This document shows, in pieces, positions 1-15,000 of a stretch of DNA of 64,000 nucleotides. This DNA comes from Pomacea canaliculata (Eukaryota > Mollusca > Gastropoda > Architaenioglossa > Ampullariidae): NCBI RefSeq assembly GCF_003073045.1, contig NC_037602.1, forward strand, positions 12,279,731 to 12,343,730, given 5' to 3'. A program made the position numbers and the translations under genes. Under the pieces are notes generated by a model that saw nothing but the letters and a program-made list of their open reading frames with translations, was not told the origin of the DNA and did not search any database. Positions within the stretch are counted from its first letter, which is position 1, and each line of letters opens with the position of its first letter.

Positions 1-3000
1 GACACCAGATCTCTTATGAGTTTGCCAGCTTTAACGTCAGCATCCTGCATAACAGCCCTCTCCCTCTCCAGCCATGCTTGCATCTGAGACATGATTGCTC
101 ATATCACTCTCAGCCTAATCAAGCAAATCTTTTCATCCCTTATTAGAAGTTAACCACTACATGACATGACCACTGCAGGACTTAGCAGACCACAATAAAA
201 TGTACCTCTTGACCTGATCACAATTTTGTCTGATAGTACTTAACATATCTTTGGAAAGGAAACAATTTTTAATCCCACAGAAAAAGATAAGAAATAAAAT
301 ACCATAGTCTGTTACCAACATCAAAATTGAACTCATAAAAAGAATAAATAGGAGTTTACATAAAGTTCCAGAAGGACTAGAGGCACACATATGAGCATGC
401 ACGCACACACAATCTAGTCACACAGCTGTAGGCTACTACAGGCACTGACTGACCTCAGGGACCAAAGGGTAACCCATGTCATGCTGTTGCAGCATATGAT
501 GTAAGGAGCTAAAGGTGAAACTGGTGAGGCGCAGGGACAGTTCTAGGTGGCTATTCTCTCGCAGGTGGCTGACAGCTGTAAGCAAATGCTGCAGTGGCCT
601 TGTCACAGACCCTCCCTGTTGCTCCTCCTCGTCTCCATCCTCATCATCTGCCCATCAAAGGATTCAACAGGAAAAACACATCTTATATTGTCCCACATTC
701 CAGGAATACATTTTAATGTCTGGTCTAAACTCTTTGTAAGCTACATCTCTCTATGCAAAGATATGCCTACACACACATACAGGAAGACACACTAACAGAA
801 AAACAGTGAAATGAATACCTGACAATAAAATAGTAGAGACAAAAAACAGGACTGTACTAGAATAATTTTAACAAAATCTCAGAACATAGTAGCAAAATCT
901 TTAAACATTAGCTGATAACAGTGGGTTAAAATATATTGACAGCCCTGCCTAACCTTCAATAAAACTAACTGTGGTTGCCAAAGATGTGGAAACAAGTGGC
1001 AAAACTACAGCAGAACTCATCACTAAGGCATCATCTTCATATAATGTGTCCAGTTTGTAAGCCTGCAGTGGTGTCCTGGGCTTCAGCTTAGCCTCTTCTA
1101 TCTGCTCAATAATTTACAAATTATAAATGAGAAAGCTGGGACAATTAAGCAAATAATAAAAGCACCTTCTAATATTCAAATATTCAAAATTAGCTATTAA
1201 AATTACAAGAAAATATGGCATCATATGACAATAGTTAAGTCAGGTTGCAAGCTATGAGTTATTTAAGAGTTAACAGGTTTCTCACTTGGAAATAAAATTG
1301 CAAGTAAAAAATCTATCTGGCATTTTGGCTACAGGTAGAAAATGTAATTTCTACTTTGTCTATTTTTACGTATTACAAGAATTACCTTATCCATATCTGG
1401 GGTCTCAAAGGCTTCACACTGGGCACTTGTACGTTGCCAAAACTCTGCTGCTCGACTGAGCTCTAAGCATGAAGGTAGCAATTCTGTACAAACAATCAAA
1501 CACAACTGATGTTCACTGTAACCTTTCTGAATACTTCATAAAGCTGAGATATTGCAGCATAGAGAACAATTTCTCAGCCACACAATCATACTGTACAATA
1601 TAATGCAAAATCTTCTAGCTGCAATGGTATGTATAATGTAATGCAATGATATTGCACCATTAATGTAATGTACCATGTAATGCAATAATAATGTACCATT
1701 AATCTAATGGTAATGCATTATGTAATGCAATGATAATTTGCCATTAATGTAATGTATATTTAACTTGAAAACAGCTGATGTCACTGCCCATGTACACACC
1801 TTCACTGCACATGACTACTGCTCTTGTTGCTAGCTGCTGTGTCAGGTGAGAAAAATAGCGATATTTATTCGTAAAATTTGTTTCCTCGTCTTCTTTATTT
1901 TCTCTTCTTTGAATCTGTAGTAAATTCATCCCAACCTGATACAGCGCATGTCCTACAGTAGGTGATGGATCTGCTCGAAGCAGTTCTCTGGAGACATCAT
2001 ACAATGTAACACATTTTAGGGGAAAATGATAAACAACAAAGGGAATACATGTATGATTTAAGCACAGGTCATTATGATAAACTAAGAGATATAATTATAC
2101 ATTATGGGCCAGCAGGAATAATAATAATACTAATAAAGAAGATTATTGTAGTGCATTTCTCCACGATACAGCACATTCTAAGATTTTTATACAAATAAAA
2201 ACAAATCACATAAATACAGATTCAAAATGCTCATGACACACTTTCAAACAGACCAAACCAAATTGCCCTCTGGGATAAATAAAGTGTTCTCTTATCTTAA
2301 CAAACATATCAGCCAATACATAGAGACATATCAACAGACACAAATGGAAATACAAGGCATAAAAAGAGAATCAGGCATATGCCACAAAAACACCTGAATT
2401 AAAATGATAACAGTAAGGTTTGGCAGCTATGTCTAGGTGGAGTCGACAGCTGAATGCTGAATGATTTAAAAGGCAGTATCTCAGCAACTGCACAGCAGGT
2501 AAAGTACATGCAACTCGAGATGCCCAGTCCTTATATTAATGCTTGTCCATACAGTGACAGCATATATAGTACATGCAACTCAAGATGATAATTCTTATGC
2601 TTACAAATGCATCCATATAATCATGTGACATCTAACCTACCTGCATAAGCATTCAGTAGCCTTGATGTTCCCATCACATGCTTCTCGGACAGCCATCTCC
2701 ATAAGAAAATCTTCTCGCCTGATAACGAGCAGATCTGCTAAGCTGTCAACAAATTTAAAAAAGTATTCTTTATTTGAACCACACAATATACCACAAAGCA
2801 GAATTTAGAAATTTATATCTAAATGTGTAAATTATTAAAGTATCCACACCAAACAATTAGAATAGCCAATCTAATTATGGAAGTACCTGCACCCACACTA
2901 AGTTATTGAGAACCCACACCAATTTAGTGTCAGCAAATGCTTTCCAGCTGTGCTGCTATTTTCATTGAAGTCCACAAAGAAGAGAGAAAACTGGCTTTCA

Positions 3001-6000
3001 GATGTTTGGTTTTTAATGCTGCAGAAACTTCCAAAACAGCTTAGGTAAGCTAACCAATCTGTGAGAATCTTACCGGTAGATATTTGTGAAGTCAAAGTTG
3101 TCCTGAAATCATTTTGAAAGAAGAGTCACATTTGAGAAAAAGAAATAATCACGGCACATTAAAATGGATATTAAGTGACATGTTTAACTATGCTTCAGAG
3201 AATTCTTGTATGGCATACCAAATCTCTATAAATGAATATTTGGAACTTTAGAATGATAAGTTTTCTGGGTTTTTTTTAGATACATTGACTTTTTCAATTG
3301 TTTCAATATTTTAACTACAGTTGATAACACTGATCTAAGCCTTATGCTTGAAATCTGAAATGGCAAAGACAAAGATGCAGAAGAAAGGAACAATCTACAG
3401 CCCACTGCTATTTGCATTTAATCAGGGTGTTGAGTGGATTTATCAAACACAAAAATTTGTAAGAGCTGAATTGAATTTGTCATAATTTTATAATATCAAC
3501 TGTGACTTTCACTCCCACGAATATGTACACTTAAAGACACACAAAGGCATATACAAAATATTTTAGTGGTAGTTTCTGGGTGTTCTGGTTAGAGTTATCA
3601 CACATTCTTTGAAAAAGACAGAAATAATGAATAGATTGTGGAAAAGAAGTGACTTGCCTGAAGCAGCTTTCCTTCCTTCAGGTAACTCTGAATAGACTTG
3701 ACAAATATCTGACCACGATGTATATCACTGCTGTAGTCCACCACTGACATATAGATATTGTACTCCCTCTGCAACATCAATGTATACTTGTACATTAAAA
3801 TTTACAAGTTATACTTTCAGATGACTGAACTGAAAAAAGTGGGTTTATGTCAAGCAGACAACAAATGTCATCTCACAGCAGTCTTCAAGAAAATAAAGAA
3901 AGAGGAAACTAAGATAGCATAGTAGTTTCACACTTTATGAAGCTGATAAAGCTTATAGTTTCTTGTTTTTCTTTATCAGCAATAAAATTTACCTGAAGAC
4001 AATAACAATTACATGATCATTACCTGGAGAGAAGATAATGCAGTAAATATCGACAGCTGACACTGAAGTTCATCAAGTTCTACTCGATCTGAAATACATT
4101 AAGTAAATTTAAGATTCTGATTGAAAACCAACTAGACTGGACTGCAGCAAAAATGATCAATAATCAAACACATAGATCAAAACATCAGGAGAATATCCAG
4201 ATGATTACAAAGCAGAAATTGCAGTAAAATGTTGAAGCACATGACTGATACTGATGTAGATTCTATCCCAGGGATGATGTAAAAATGAAGAAACTGTGAT
4301 GGTGTTAGTCAAAGAGAATTAACAACAATGAAAAAGTTGATATTAGCAGAGGAATAAATAAAAGCCACAGGTAAGTAAACAGTCAAACACAATGCTGAAC
4401 ATGTCAGAAAAAAGTGCAGATGAGTACAATAGGCATTACAAACACAACAAATCCAAGATGAAAAGGAAAATGCAGAAAGCTGTCTCCCATAAGCCTGTTT
4501 GGCGAAAAGACATCAACTTCTAAAATCTTGGTCTAAATTTTAGTCTATTAAAAGCACCCTAGAGAGACTGCATGTAGCGAAATTTCAGAAACTGCTATTA
4601 TTTTAAAGTGTTAAATGGTTTACATGGACTGGACAAAAAGATATTTCAATTTTTCTTTTAAATATTGGGTAAAGCTCAGTGCAAGATACTTCTTCCCTAA
4701 ATCTGGGTGAATACCCCTCTTCCTCAAAAGCTTTACCTAATCATCAGAAAAAATATTGCACCCCACTAGTTTTTTTTAAATAAGAAGTGGATGAAAACCA
4801 AGAAAAATGCGTAGATACCCTTGGTCTGTGTTATCAGATGCTTCAGAGTGAGAACAGCTGCCTCTGTCAACAGAACCTGCTGTTTCTGTTCTGTCTAAAA
4901 GCATGGACATTAAAGATAGGAGAATAAGAAGCATGATCTTTTTATTTCTCATGCACTTAAGCTTCATTTCTTATATAATTACCCACTCTCAAGTGAAATT
5001 TTCTCACTGTCTAGTATGTGGCTTGTTTGAATTTTTAATGATCATGTAAAACTAAACATGAGTAACTTTACAAGCCCTTTATACAGGGATTTATACAAGA
5101 GATGTAGTCTGGAATATTGTCCGTAATTAAAAAATTATTATAAAAAAAGATAGTGCCATTATACAGTGATTGGGATGTAGTTTGGAATATCATCTATAAT
5201 TAAACAGATGAAAATGTGAAGATTTGGTACCTTTTTTAGCCCATGCATACCCAATTGTGGGGAAATGTTAATAATTCATGTGAGATGATTCATAATTCCA
5301 GAAATGTAAATGATGGTTTCTTATCAGCCAAACACATAGCTTTGAAGTGAAATAAACAGAAAATAACTTGCCTCTTTTAATGCAGTTGGTGGAGGCTGGT
5401 CCAAATAGACTTCTGCCAGACATACTACTTGCATTCCACATCTTTTGGCCATCTCTGGACTGAGGCATCTCAGGTGCTTAATGTATTCAGATAACTGGTG
5501 AAGAGGTATCAGGAAACTGATCAGTAATATGATACCACATGCACATGGAATGTGAACACAAATAGAATAGAATCATAAAAATATTTTGAAGTATTACGAG
5601 CTGGTGTAAACAGACCTGTGCACACTTACAAATTCCTCATTCCCACTCAAAATGCATACTTTCTGGTACCGTAGTATTGCAGACATTGTCTGAGGTACCA
5701 AGTGTTCTTTAAAATATTAAAGAACCTTGCATCCCTCTTATCATAGCATTATGAAACGTTATTAAAAAGTATTGGTATTATGTCCACACTATTGTTTCAA
5801 TTCAGCAAGTACAGCCTGGCCAATTTTGCCCTTTCTTTATCTGACATAACATGCTTCATCCAAAGACATAGTCTTTTCCTTGTGATTACTGTGAAGATGT
5901 AGGGTCAAAAAGTGACTTTTTTAAAGGCTGCTTCTCTCTTAATTTGTCACAATATCTGAGACCTAAACATCTCATTATCAAGAAAGAAATCTTGGGTTAT

Positions 6001-9000
6001 ATCAGTTTTATTAAAGAAAAAGTGTTTAAATTTAAGATTTTCTTTGGTGTGAAACTTTTGAAACTCAAATATTATTACTCAATCTTAACTTCCATTCTTT
6101 TACAAGCCAATATTTAGAAGTTCACCTACAGTACCATGGCACTTTTTTATCATTTGGTTATTTGACCAAACAAAAATGTATTATCAAAAGAACAAGATGT
6201 TTGTACGATAATGAAAACTATTTGTCTTAACGAAATGAAAAGTCTTGAAAAGTTACAACTCTCTTCCGGTCTACACTGTGTTGAACCCATCTCCCACCCT
6301 TCTCAACAGCAAAACAATTGACTGGCTGGAGTGAATAGAAAACATTTCCATTCATTTAAGTCAAAACAGCAAGATTATAACATGAGATGAAGTTGACATT
6401 GAGTATAGTGACAATATGCAGCATAAAACAGGAGTCAGTAATAGTTTCCTGTCTCTTACTGTAGCCCTGCTTTCTAGAGAATCTCTCCTGCCCTCACCAA
6501 AACCACCTTTTGTCCATTCGTTCCCTATTGTCCATTCATCAGTGTAATCATGTTATCTTGCTTTCCTAGGCACACTCCTGGTTAATCAGTATAATTTCAA
6601 AGTATTTACAGTCTCAGCCTAATGACACTTTTTTTGTACTTTTAGGATGGTGAGGTTACAATGGTTGGATTTGTCTTTCTGTAAACTGGCAAGTTCTTTT
6701 CTGTTTATTTAGTTCCTTAAGCCTTTTCATTTTAATCTTTTCTTGTAGTCAGAAGATCGATGGTTTCTGAAGCATGACTAACTCAGTAGTCAGCTGTCTG
6801 TAGCAGTAGACAAGATTATAAGTAGTGTGGAATTATTTTATGCCAAGGGGTGGGAGAAGGAGAAGGACTGGAGTGATGCAGAGAAGGGGAAATCCTCCTT
6901 AGTGTAGGATACAACACAAGTGAACTTCTAACGCCTGTTAAAAAAAATAAACACACGCTAAGCTCATCATACACAAGTTTAAGTAAATGGGTAAAACCAA
7001 AAACCAAACACATTCCATTTTAAATATATATGGATTACTTTCCTTTTATGTTTCTTTCATTTTTATATTTATCATGCAGACAAGCGCAATGTATGATGAT
7101 TTAAATTGTATACAAGCAACTGCACAAGAGCTTACCCTTTCTGTGGAGATGAGGACATGTGCATAATGGAAATAAATGTCTGCTTCTGCATCTGCGCTGC
7201 AGATGTTGTATTCCTTAAGTATCTTAAGAGCATCTTGTAGTGACTTCTCTCTATCCTTTTGCACAATCAATCTGGCAAGTTTCTAAACAGGTTTAAAAAA
7301 TAAAAAACTGGTGATGGCATTAAGAATGAACATCATTTACCATATCTGTAATCCTAATACAAAATATTTAATTCTTACTAGGAACAAAAAGTAAGGTTAA
7401 GCTAAGGTCTAATAACGGCAGCAAGTCATAATTTGCAGTCAATTTACATCTAAAACCAGTGTTAAAGTTCCACCTGTTTTTCAAACATGACCATTATGGA
7501 TTACCAGTCTGTCAGTTTACAAAGTAATGCAGGACAGAGAACTTGACAAGTGGATGTTTAACAGAATAAAGGAAAATCTGCATGACTAGTAATTTGGAAC
7601 ACAGCACTTGCTGCTACAAGTTGTGAGGAAAGTACTAATGTGGAAATTTGAAAAAGTTTTGGGTCTAAACATAGTCTATACAAAAATCCATGTTCTTATG
7701 AATTTTATGCGGGAATAAGGTCCAAGTAACAAATAAAACTCTAAATCAAATCCATTTCAAACATGAATCTTGTGGTTTTTCTAACATTCAGCTCTAAGCA
7801 TTCAACATTATTAAACATTTTTTTAAAGAGGAAATTCTTTTAAAATGTTTGTTGCTATGTTAGGTTCACACAAAAATAACCTGTGCTTGGGCCTGGCAAG
7901 GATGATTGGAGGTTTTGATACCATAGCACTGCATCAGTTGTCGGACTGTAATAATCTTCTTCTGTTCCCGCAAATCACTTACACTTCAGCGAAAAGAAAA
8001 ATAAAAAGATTAGTTTCTCCTACAATTTTTTTTTATGACTGACATTACACTGATATCAGTAAGAAGCATTTATCATCTATGCGAACAGATTCAAAACACG
8101 TGGAAAGTGTCTTGGAAAATAGAGGTCACAAGACCCACAAAACATGCATGTATCAACCTCTACACACCAGTGGGACAGAACTAATCAGAATAATAACCTT
8201 TACGTGATCTGACAGCAATATCTTTCTTTCTGTTGCTGGGTTTTTTTTTTAAAGTGCCAAACACGAACAGCTATTTGTACTGAGTTCTATACTGAGTACT
8301 GTTCTCAATGAGCTCTTGTGCAGCACTTCAGCGTCTATGATGAGGTCCTCTATGATATTGAATTTTTAAGTAACATGCCACAACCATTTGTGTAAGACTC
8401 TGTCAAATGCCTAATTAAAATCAGTGAAGTTATTACTGCTTATCTGTAGGTGCTTTTCTATCAGGATGGGACAGTTGATTAAGATTTTTAAGCTGCACCC
8501 CAGCATGGTCTAAAGCTAGGATGTTTTTCTGCTAGTCAGTCAGGTCGTTACTTCTAACCCTAAAGTTTCAAAACAGAGTATAGTAGCAACAACAAAGATG
8601 AAAGCAGGTTGCTTACAAAGGATGCTGAACTTTTAAGCCATCCTCCACAAGTTGCTCGACCTCTGTACTCCAAGGCAATGGGCCTCCTTCATTACATTTA
8701 GTATAGCACAGCACTTTTCCTGCACACAGACAACAACTTTCTCTGGCTTTTTCACCTGCCTTTTGCTTTTTTGAACATCTTTACTTTCAGGGATACTTCA
8801 TGCATAGATAGCAACAGAGGGTGATATTAACTAATTTCATCCTGTGTTTTTTTTGTTTTTTTTTTAATGACTGGCTAAGGCTTGATTCAAGATAATTAGC
8901 ACAGACATATATATGTGTACATTGTGATGGCTTTAGCTGGTGAGAGAACTAGAAGAAATGTGAATTAGGAATATCTTTATCTTGTATTGAGCTTTTCCCA

Positions 9001-12000
9001 GTATTTTACAAAAAAAAGCTCCACACTAGACATTTAAATCAACATAAATATCCTGTCATACAAATAAAATAAGCATCTATATTTAAACCCCAAATTCATC
9101 TGTAAGATATGATAAAGCAATCAGTAAGTTTTTTAAAATCACTTTAATCGTCAATCCTTATTTATTCTTTTTTAATGATTTACATAATTTTTACATAACA
9201 TTGTTAACCATAGATAAACAATTGTATGTTAAAGAGATGCATGTCTGAAATCATTGCACCAAATATACTGCATAATGAAACCTCACTTGTTTTATCTATC
9301 TTTCTATGTCCTCTTTCAGATATATAACTGTTATAAAAGTAACAAACCTTAGGGTCAAGAATAAATGATATTATAGCTAGAACCTTCTCCTCCCAGGCTG
9401 AATGGCCAGTGTAGGACTTCAGGTGGCCTACTCTCTTCAGCAGATCCTGTTGGTCATAAACAAAGTTAACTTTAGGCATTCATATCAGTTCCCAAAAGAA
9501 AAACAGCACAACTGTCAGTAACAATGGGAACTTAAAAGCTGTATTCCTTTTAACTGAAAAATAAATATATCTTAAAAACGGAATGACAAACATTTAAAAG
9601 AAAATACTTTTATTGCAAATATATGATAGTACTGATTAGCTTTTATTACATATTTCAAGAAGGCATAGTGAAAAAAAAAAAAAATTCAATCCCAGGTACT
9701 AAAAATAAAAACAAAACTCATTACTAGTAGAAGTTCCACCCTCGTCTGACAACTTAAATGAAAACTTCTGATTTACAACATGTATGCTTTGAGGGAAAAA
9801 AAAAGTGCTACATGGGCTTTTAGGCTAAAAATTGATTATATGTGGCAGACTTCTCATGCAACCTACCTTTACATAACTGGCAAAGATGTGGTCTTGGTTC
9901 AGATGATTAGCTTGAATGTAAGGAGTAATATATCTCTCAAGTGTTGGCACAATCAACTCAACCATCACAACACGGTCAAGCATACGGAATGCCAGCGTTT
10001 CCTTTGTTTCCTGTAGAGTCATTAGCAACAAAATCTTGACCTTTTTTTTTAAAGAAATTATTACTCTAGTCCAGCGGTTCTCAACCTTTTACTTGTGACG
10101 CCCCCCTGATGAACAAAGGTACGTCCGCACGCCCCCTTAGCCAGCAATGTAAGCTAATTTCACTAATACCGGTATAAGAAACTTTTCAAAAAATGACCAC
10201 CTTTGCGCCCCCCTTGTAAGCACGGCGCGACCCACAGGTTGAGACCCGCTGCTCTAGCCTCTTCTCTTAAGTACATATAGATTGCATCAGTATTCCATAA
10301 GCAGCCAAAGACTCACCTGTTTATCGGCTGAACTATCCAACCAATACTTCTCCAGTCTCTACCACAATTATTTGATGATAATAAAAAAGACAGTAATGAT
10401 GATTATACCATTCCTGACAAACATGACTGAACTGAATGCACTCCTGAAACAATATCAACTTAGCTAAAAGAGAAAGCAATAATGGACAGCAGCCCAATCT
10501 TACCTGCTGGAACTGTTGTAAAGGCATCCTGAGATTGTACTGTTGAAGGTCATACAAATTTTGTAACAGCTGAAGCACATTCCTCAGTGGCCCCAGCAGT
10601 CGACATGCATCAATTTTCGTCTAGAATGACATTTTATTATCCACACATTTTCAAGAGTAAATGCAGTTTAAAATGCCTACATGCACCCACCCACAAACTT
10701 CCATCTTTGTACATGTGTCTGCAAGGCAACTTACACTTATCAACCTCGTCCACTTGGCTACCCCTCTCCTTCTCTCCAGCCCCTGTAATCTAGTAATTCA
10801 AAGTTAACAGTTCTCTTAATGCTGAGAAATGGTTTTGTATTAAAAGATGCCAAAAGATCTTCATTCTTTTTCTCTTGTTTGATCATGCATCAGCAACAAC
10901 AGCATGGCTTTATTTATCCACCAGGGGCCATAGTTATTTAGCAAGAGTAAGTTGTTTCAGGGTAAAATGGGGAAATCAAGAAAATGCGTCTTGTTTCCAT
11001 AGTTGCAATGCAACACTCAGAGCCTGTGGACATTACTTTATGTTTCATTATCCCAATGCAAAATTTGCTACTGATGTATAACTATGGCTCCAGGGTTAAA
11101 ACATCTGCAATGTCTGGACACCACTTTATAACTTTGGAAACAAGACGCTTCTCACTGACTTCCCTGTGTTGCCCCAAGGCAATGACTTAGCCTCAATTAA
11201 TAACTACGGCACCAGGGGAATGAGAGAACTATACATAACTATGCAAGTTTATATTCCAAATACCCCATATAAATTATGAGTAAACTGCTAGTGCGTGCAC
11301 TGATCCTTGGAAGAACAACCTTTGTGGCATTCTCTGCAGCACTGTGAGTAGATTCTGAGAAATCTACTTCCATGATTTCCATCATCTGCTTGTAAACAGC
11401 ACCCAGAAAACTGAGCGCATTCCTTGGCCAGCCATCCTGACAACAAACCTCTCTTATCTCAGTCATAGTTCCTAGAGGGATAACCCTCCAAATATTAAAA
11501 AAATAAATCAATAAACAACCTAAACTGAGACAGTTCCTATCACTTGTTAAGTTAAAACATTTTGCCATAAGTCTGCAATTTAAAAATGAAATTCATTTTG
11601 AATTTGAAATGGATTTTAATATATGATTCCAGGAAATCACAATCTTTCAAGTACCTTTAAAATGTTAGGCCTGTAGAGCTCTATTTCCTGCAGTTTTTTT
11701 CATAGACACAAAACAATCAATTTCAAGAAGCTATTCAGATGTATGGTCATAAACTAGATGAATTAAAAATGCCCAAAATTCAGTATCAGTACTTTCTCCA
11801 GCATCTCCATGTTTGTGGCTCTCTGAATGCTCCATTGCCCAACTTGACCCTAAGACAAATCAGTTAAAAACAAAACAAAACAGTAAAACAATGAAAAAGC
11901 AACAAAAGTAAATGACCCACCCTCCAACCAAAAGAAACCCTAAATGAAGACAAACAAATATCCACATTAAGGAGACATGTCGACTAATCTAAAGCGGCCA

Positions 12001-15000
12001 AATATCTTGTTTTATTTGCTATCTTAACTGAGCCTCAAAGCTACGCCTCTACTCTGAAGTCAAGCATATCAAATGGAGTAGTCTTAAACAGAGCGACATT
12101 TTAGTTTCACTTTCTGACACGAACCAGACTGTGCGGCAGGAATCTGGCAACGTATGGGATAAGATCTTCCAGCACCCAGCCCAGTACACAACTGCCTCCT
12201 AGCCTCTCTGGTACTGCAAATAACAGCTGGTCCAAAGTGTGGCTGGTTATCTGACTTGCCCACTCCACCTGCAAATGAGAGGTCTTATTAGTTCTTTTTT
12301 ATTTTCTTCAATGCACCATAATATATTATTATAAACTTTTCTAATTACTGCACAATACTTTATTTTCTTTAAGGACACAATGTGCTTTTGTGCATTTTAT
12401 TTGGAATTAAATGAATAAACCAAACGTCTAATAACTAGAGTGTATACATATAGACACACACATACAAATAGGGTGATGTCCCTAGCAAGAGCTTTGACTC
12501 CTCTTTATATTTTTGTTGCAGCTACAGCTACATTATGTTGTTGTCCATTGTTGGATTGTTCAGATCTGCACCAGGGCTTATAGCCATAAATCAAATGCTA
12601 AAATAAAAAAATGTATTTGCAATGGTTCTTTTCCTTGGATTATGGAATCTGTACCTGCTGTTCTTTGCTGGTTATACCAAAAAATGGTGGCTAGCCAGGA
12701 CTTGAAGCGGACAGGACTATGAAGTCATGTACTTTAGACATCAGACCTCTGGTTGTGAATGCTTGAGAGAATTATTTAGTGCCTGCACCAGTCTTTTTTT
12801 GTACTGCTGATGATGCCCTAAACACCCTTCACAATTTGCTTCTCTTCTGTCAGTCTGGTTCTCTCTGAGTATGTCACTTTCTGTGTTGTGTACATGTGTA
12901 TACATTGTGTATATGTTTATTCATATATGAAGGTGTACTTGAGGCCTTCCATAAAATGGTACATGCTTGTGTGCTTTTGTGTGTGGTGTGTATGCGCGCA
13001 CATGTGTATGTGTATGTATGTGTATATGGTGCTTGAATATGTATGTAAAGTTTGAGTCTGGCTTTAGTGTTAAGAAAGGTGCATATTATTGTTGTTGTTG
13101 TTGTTGTAATATTCCCTGTATATCCTCAAAGAGAATGCTTTTAGAAAAATTACAACTGTCAGAAAGTAGCTATGCTACTGTGAAACCTCTTAAACAAATT
13201 AACACAATCTGATTTATTAAACTCACAGAATGTCTGCGCCATATTAAAACTGCAATATGAGCATTGTGGGCAGTCATGTGGCAGCATGCTTCATGCAGGA
13301 GACTAGACTGCTGAAACCTCATCCATTTCTCTGCACTTTAAACCAAAGCAGAGAACAGCATGAAAAGATGCAAGTAATAGCTCAACAAGCAATCATTTTC
13401 TCTGTAATGCAGAAAACAGTTCTAACCCTCACAAGGGCTACCCTCAATGTCACAATAAGACATTAATAAAGCACTAATTCATTTCTTAATAACAGAAAAC
13501 GTAACAATAATTTTGTAACCAATATGATGATCAAATCATGTACAGTCACAATCTAATCTTACATCTAATGATTGCAAAGAGGCTTTACTAATATTTTGAT
13601 TTTCATTTTAGAAAATGTTTAAATTATTTGATCTGTAAAATTATATATATCATATATCAAAATAAATGTCATATATATATATAACATATAAATTATGTGT
13701 TGAATTCATTTTCAAACCTCTTTGCATTATTATTATTATTATTTAAATATCACAGGCTTACATCATTAACACTTCAGCTCTATTACAGCAGCCAACACCA
13801 TAGATCCACTTTCAACTGTGGTTGTGGCAGCCACTGATACACAATATTTAGGATTCTTTGTGTTAAAAATGAACATCAAGACTTAACCTGTAACTGTTAA
13901 CACCGAAGGCAAGTTTGAATGTCAGAAGTCGGTTTTGAATGTCCAAAAGCTGTAAAGAGTAAAGAAAAGAGTTCATTATTCCTCAACCATTGGAAATATC
14001 TAAAAAAATTTTTATTGCTTTTAGAACCCAGCAAGAAACTATAAAATAAGTACTTTATTATTTCTCATTCATGGAAGATTCCTTAAATGCTTTCATTTCC
14101 CTAATTCTTCATCACAAAGTTCAAATGCTGTAGCTATGAATTATAGACTAGAGGCAAAGTGGTGACTTCTATGAACAAACAGGTACACACCTCTTGAATC
14201 AACAGGTGACCTAGAAATCTTCATTTTTTATGCAATTAGAGATTATATGTATTACTGTATTGGGGTTGTTACCTTTGTTTGTAAAGCAAGCTGTTTGTCC
14301 ACTTTGTCAGTCTTCACGATCTCCAGCTGAGAAAGCAAAGAAAAAGGAGTTCAAGATTTATCTCATGCCTTGATTTATGATGGAGCTTTGCTAAAACTAT
14401 GAACAGGATCCAGATTCTTCATGATGATATCTGATATTTCTTGATCCATTTGGTTCACATTTTTGGTGTTTTTTTAAGTCTCATTAAGAATACCATTTGG
14501 ATCAAATAAACAGAACCAGTTTTATCAGCTACTATTCCAGGTATGAGAAATAGCCACAAAAAAATCGGTTACTGATTTTCTAAAAATGGGCTCAAGTAAA
14601 CCTACACCCTACACAAATGGATGATACTGATTAAGGCAAAAAAAAAAAAAAAAAGATTGCCAAAGAAAGGGTGAGAAATTGTAGAAGAAATTGTAACATT
14701 ATTATAGATCTAATACCTGATAGTTCATGGATGTTGCTAGAGAGAACATAACTACACTGTTATATTAAGATCATCTTATGGAGAAGTTTAGACATTTTCC
14801 TTTTTTTTTTTTACTTTTATTTTTAGTTCTACTGATCACTGCAAACTCCATTTTCCCTTCTTGTCATGGAAAGACATTTATATTAAACCTGCTTCTATTG
14901 GATGCCTTAATCCACCACAACATCACATTGTCATACTAACTGCTTATTAACTTGTAAATATCATTTTGCATTTTAGTTTTGGCAGGAACTTTTTGCTTAT

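Noticed and set aside
10875-11190. Plus-strand ORFs around 10.9-11.2 kb
   Set aside because: They fall in the palindromic repeat, whose second copy at 46272-46585 does not conserve the reading frame.
12513-12722. Plus-strand 69-codon frame, tested as the missing KNTC1 exon or a separate gene
   Set aside because: Wrong strand for KNTC1, and no coding resemblance or splice sites.
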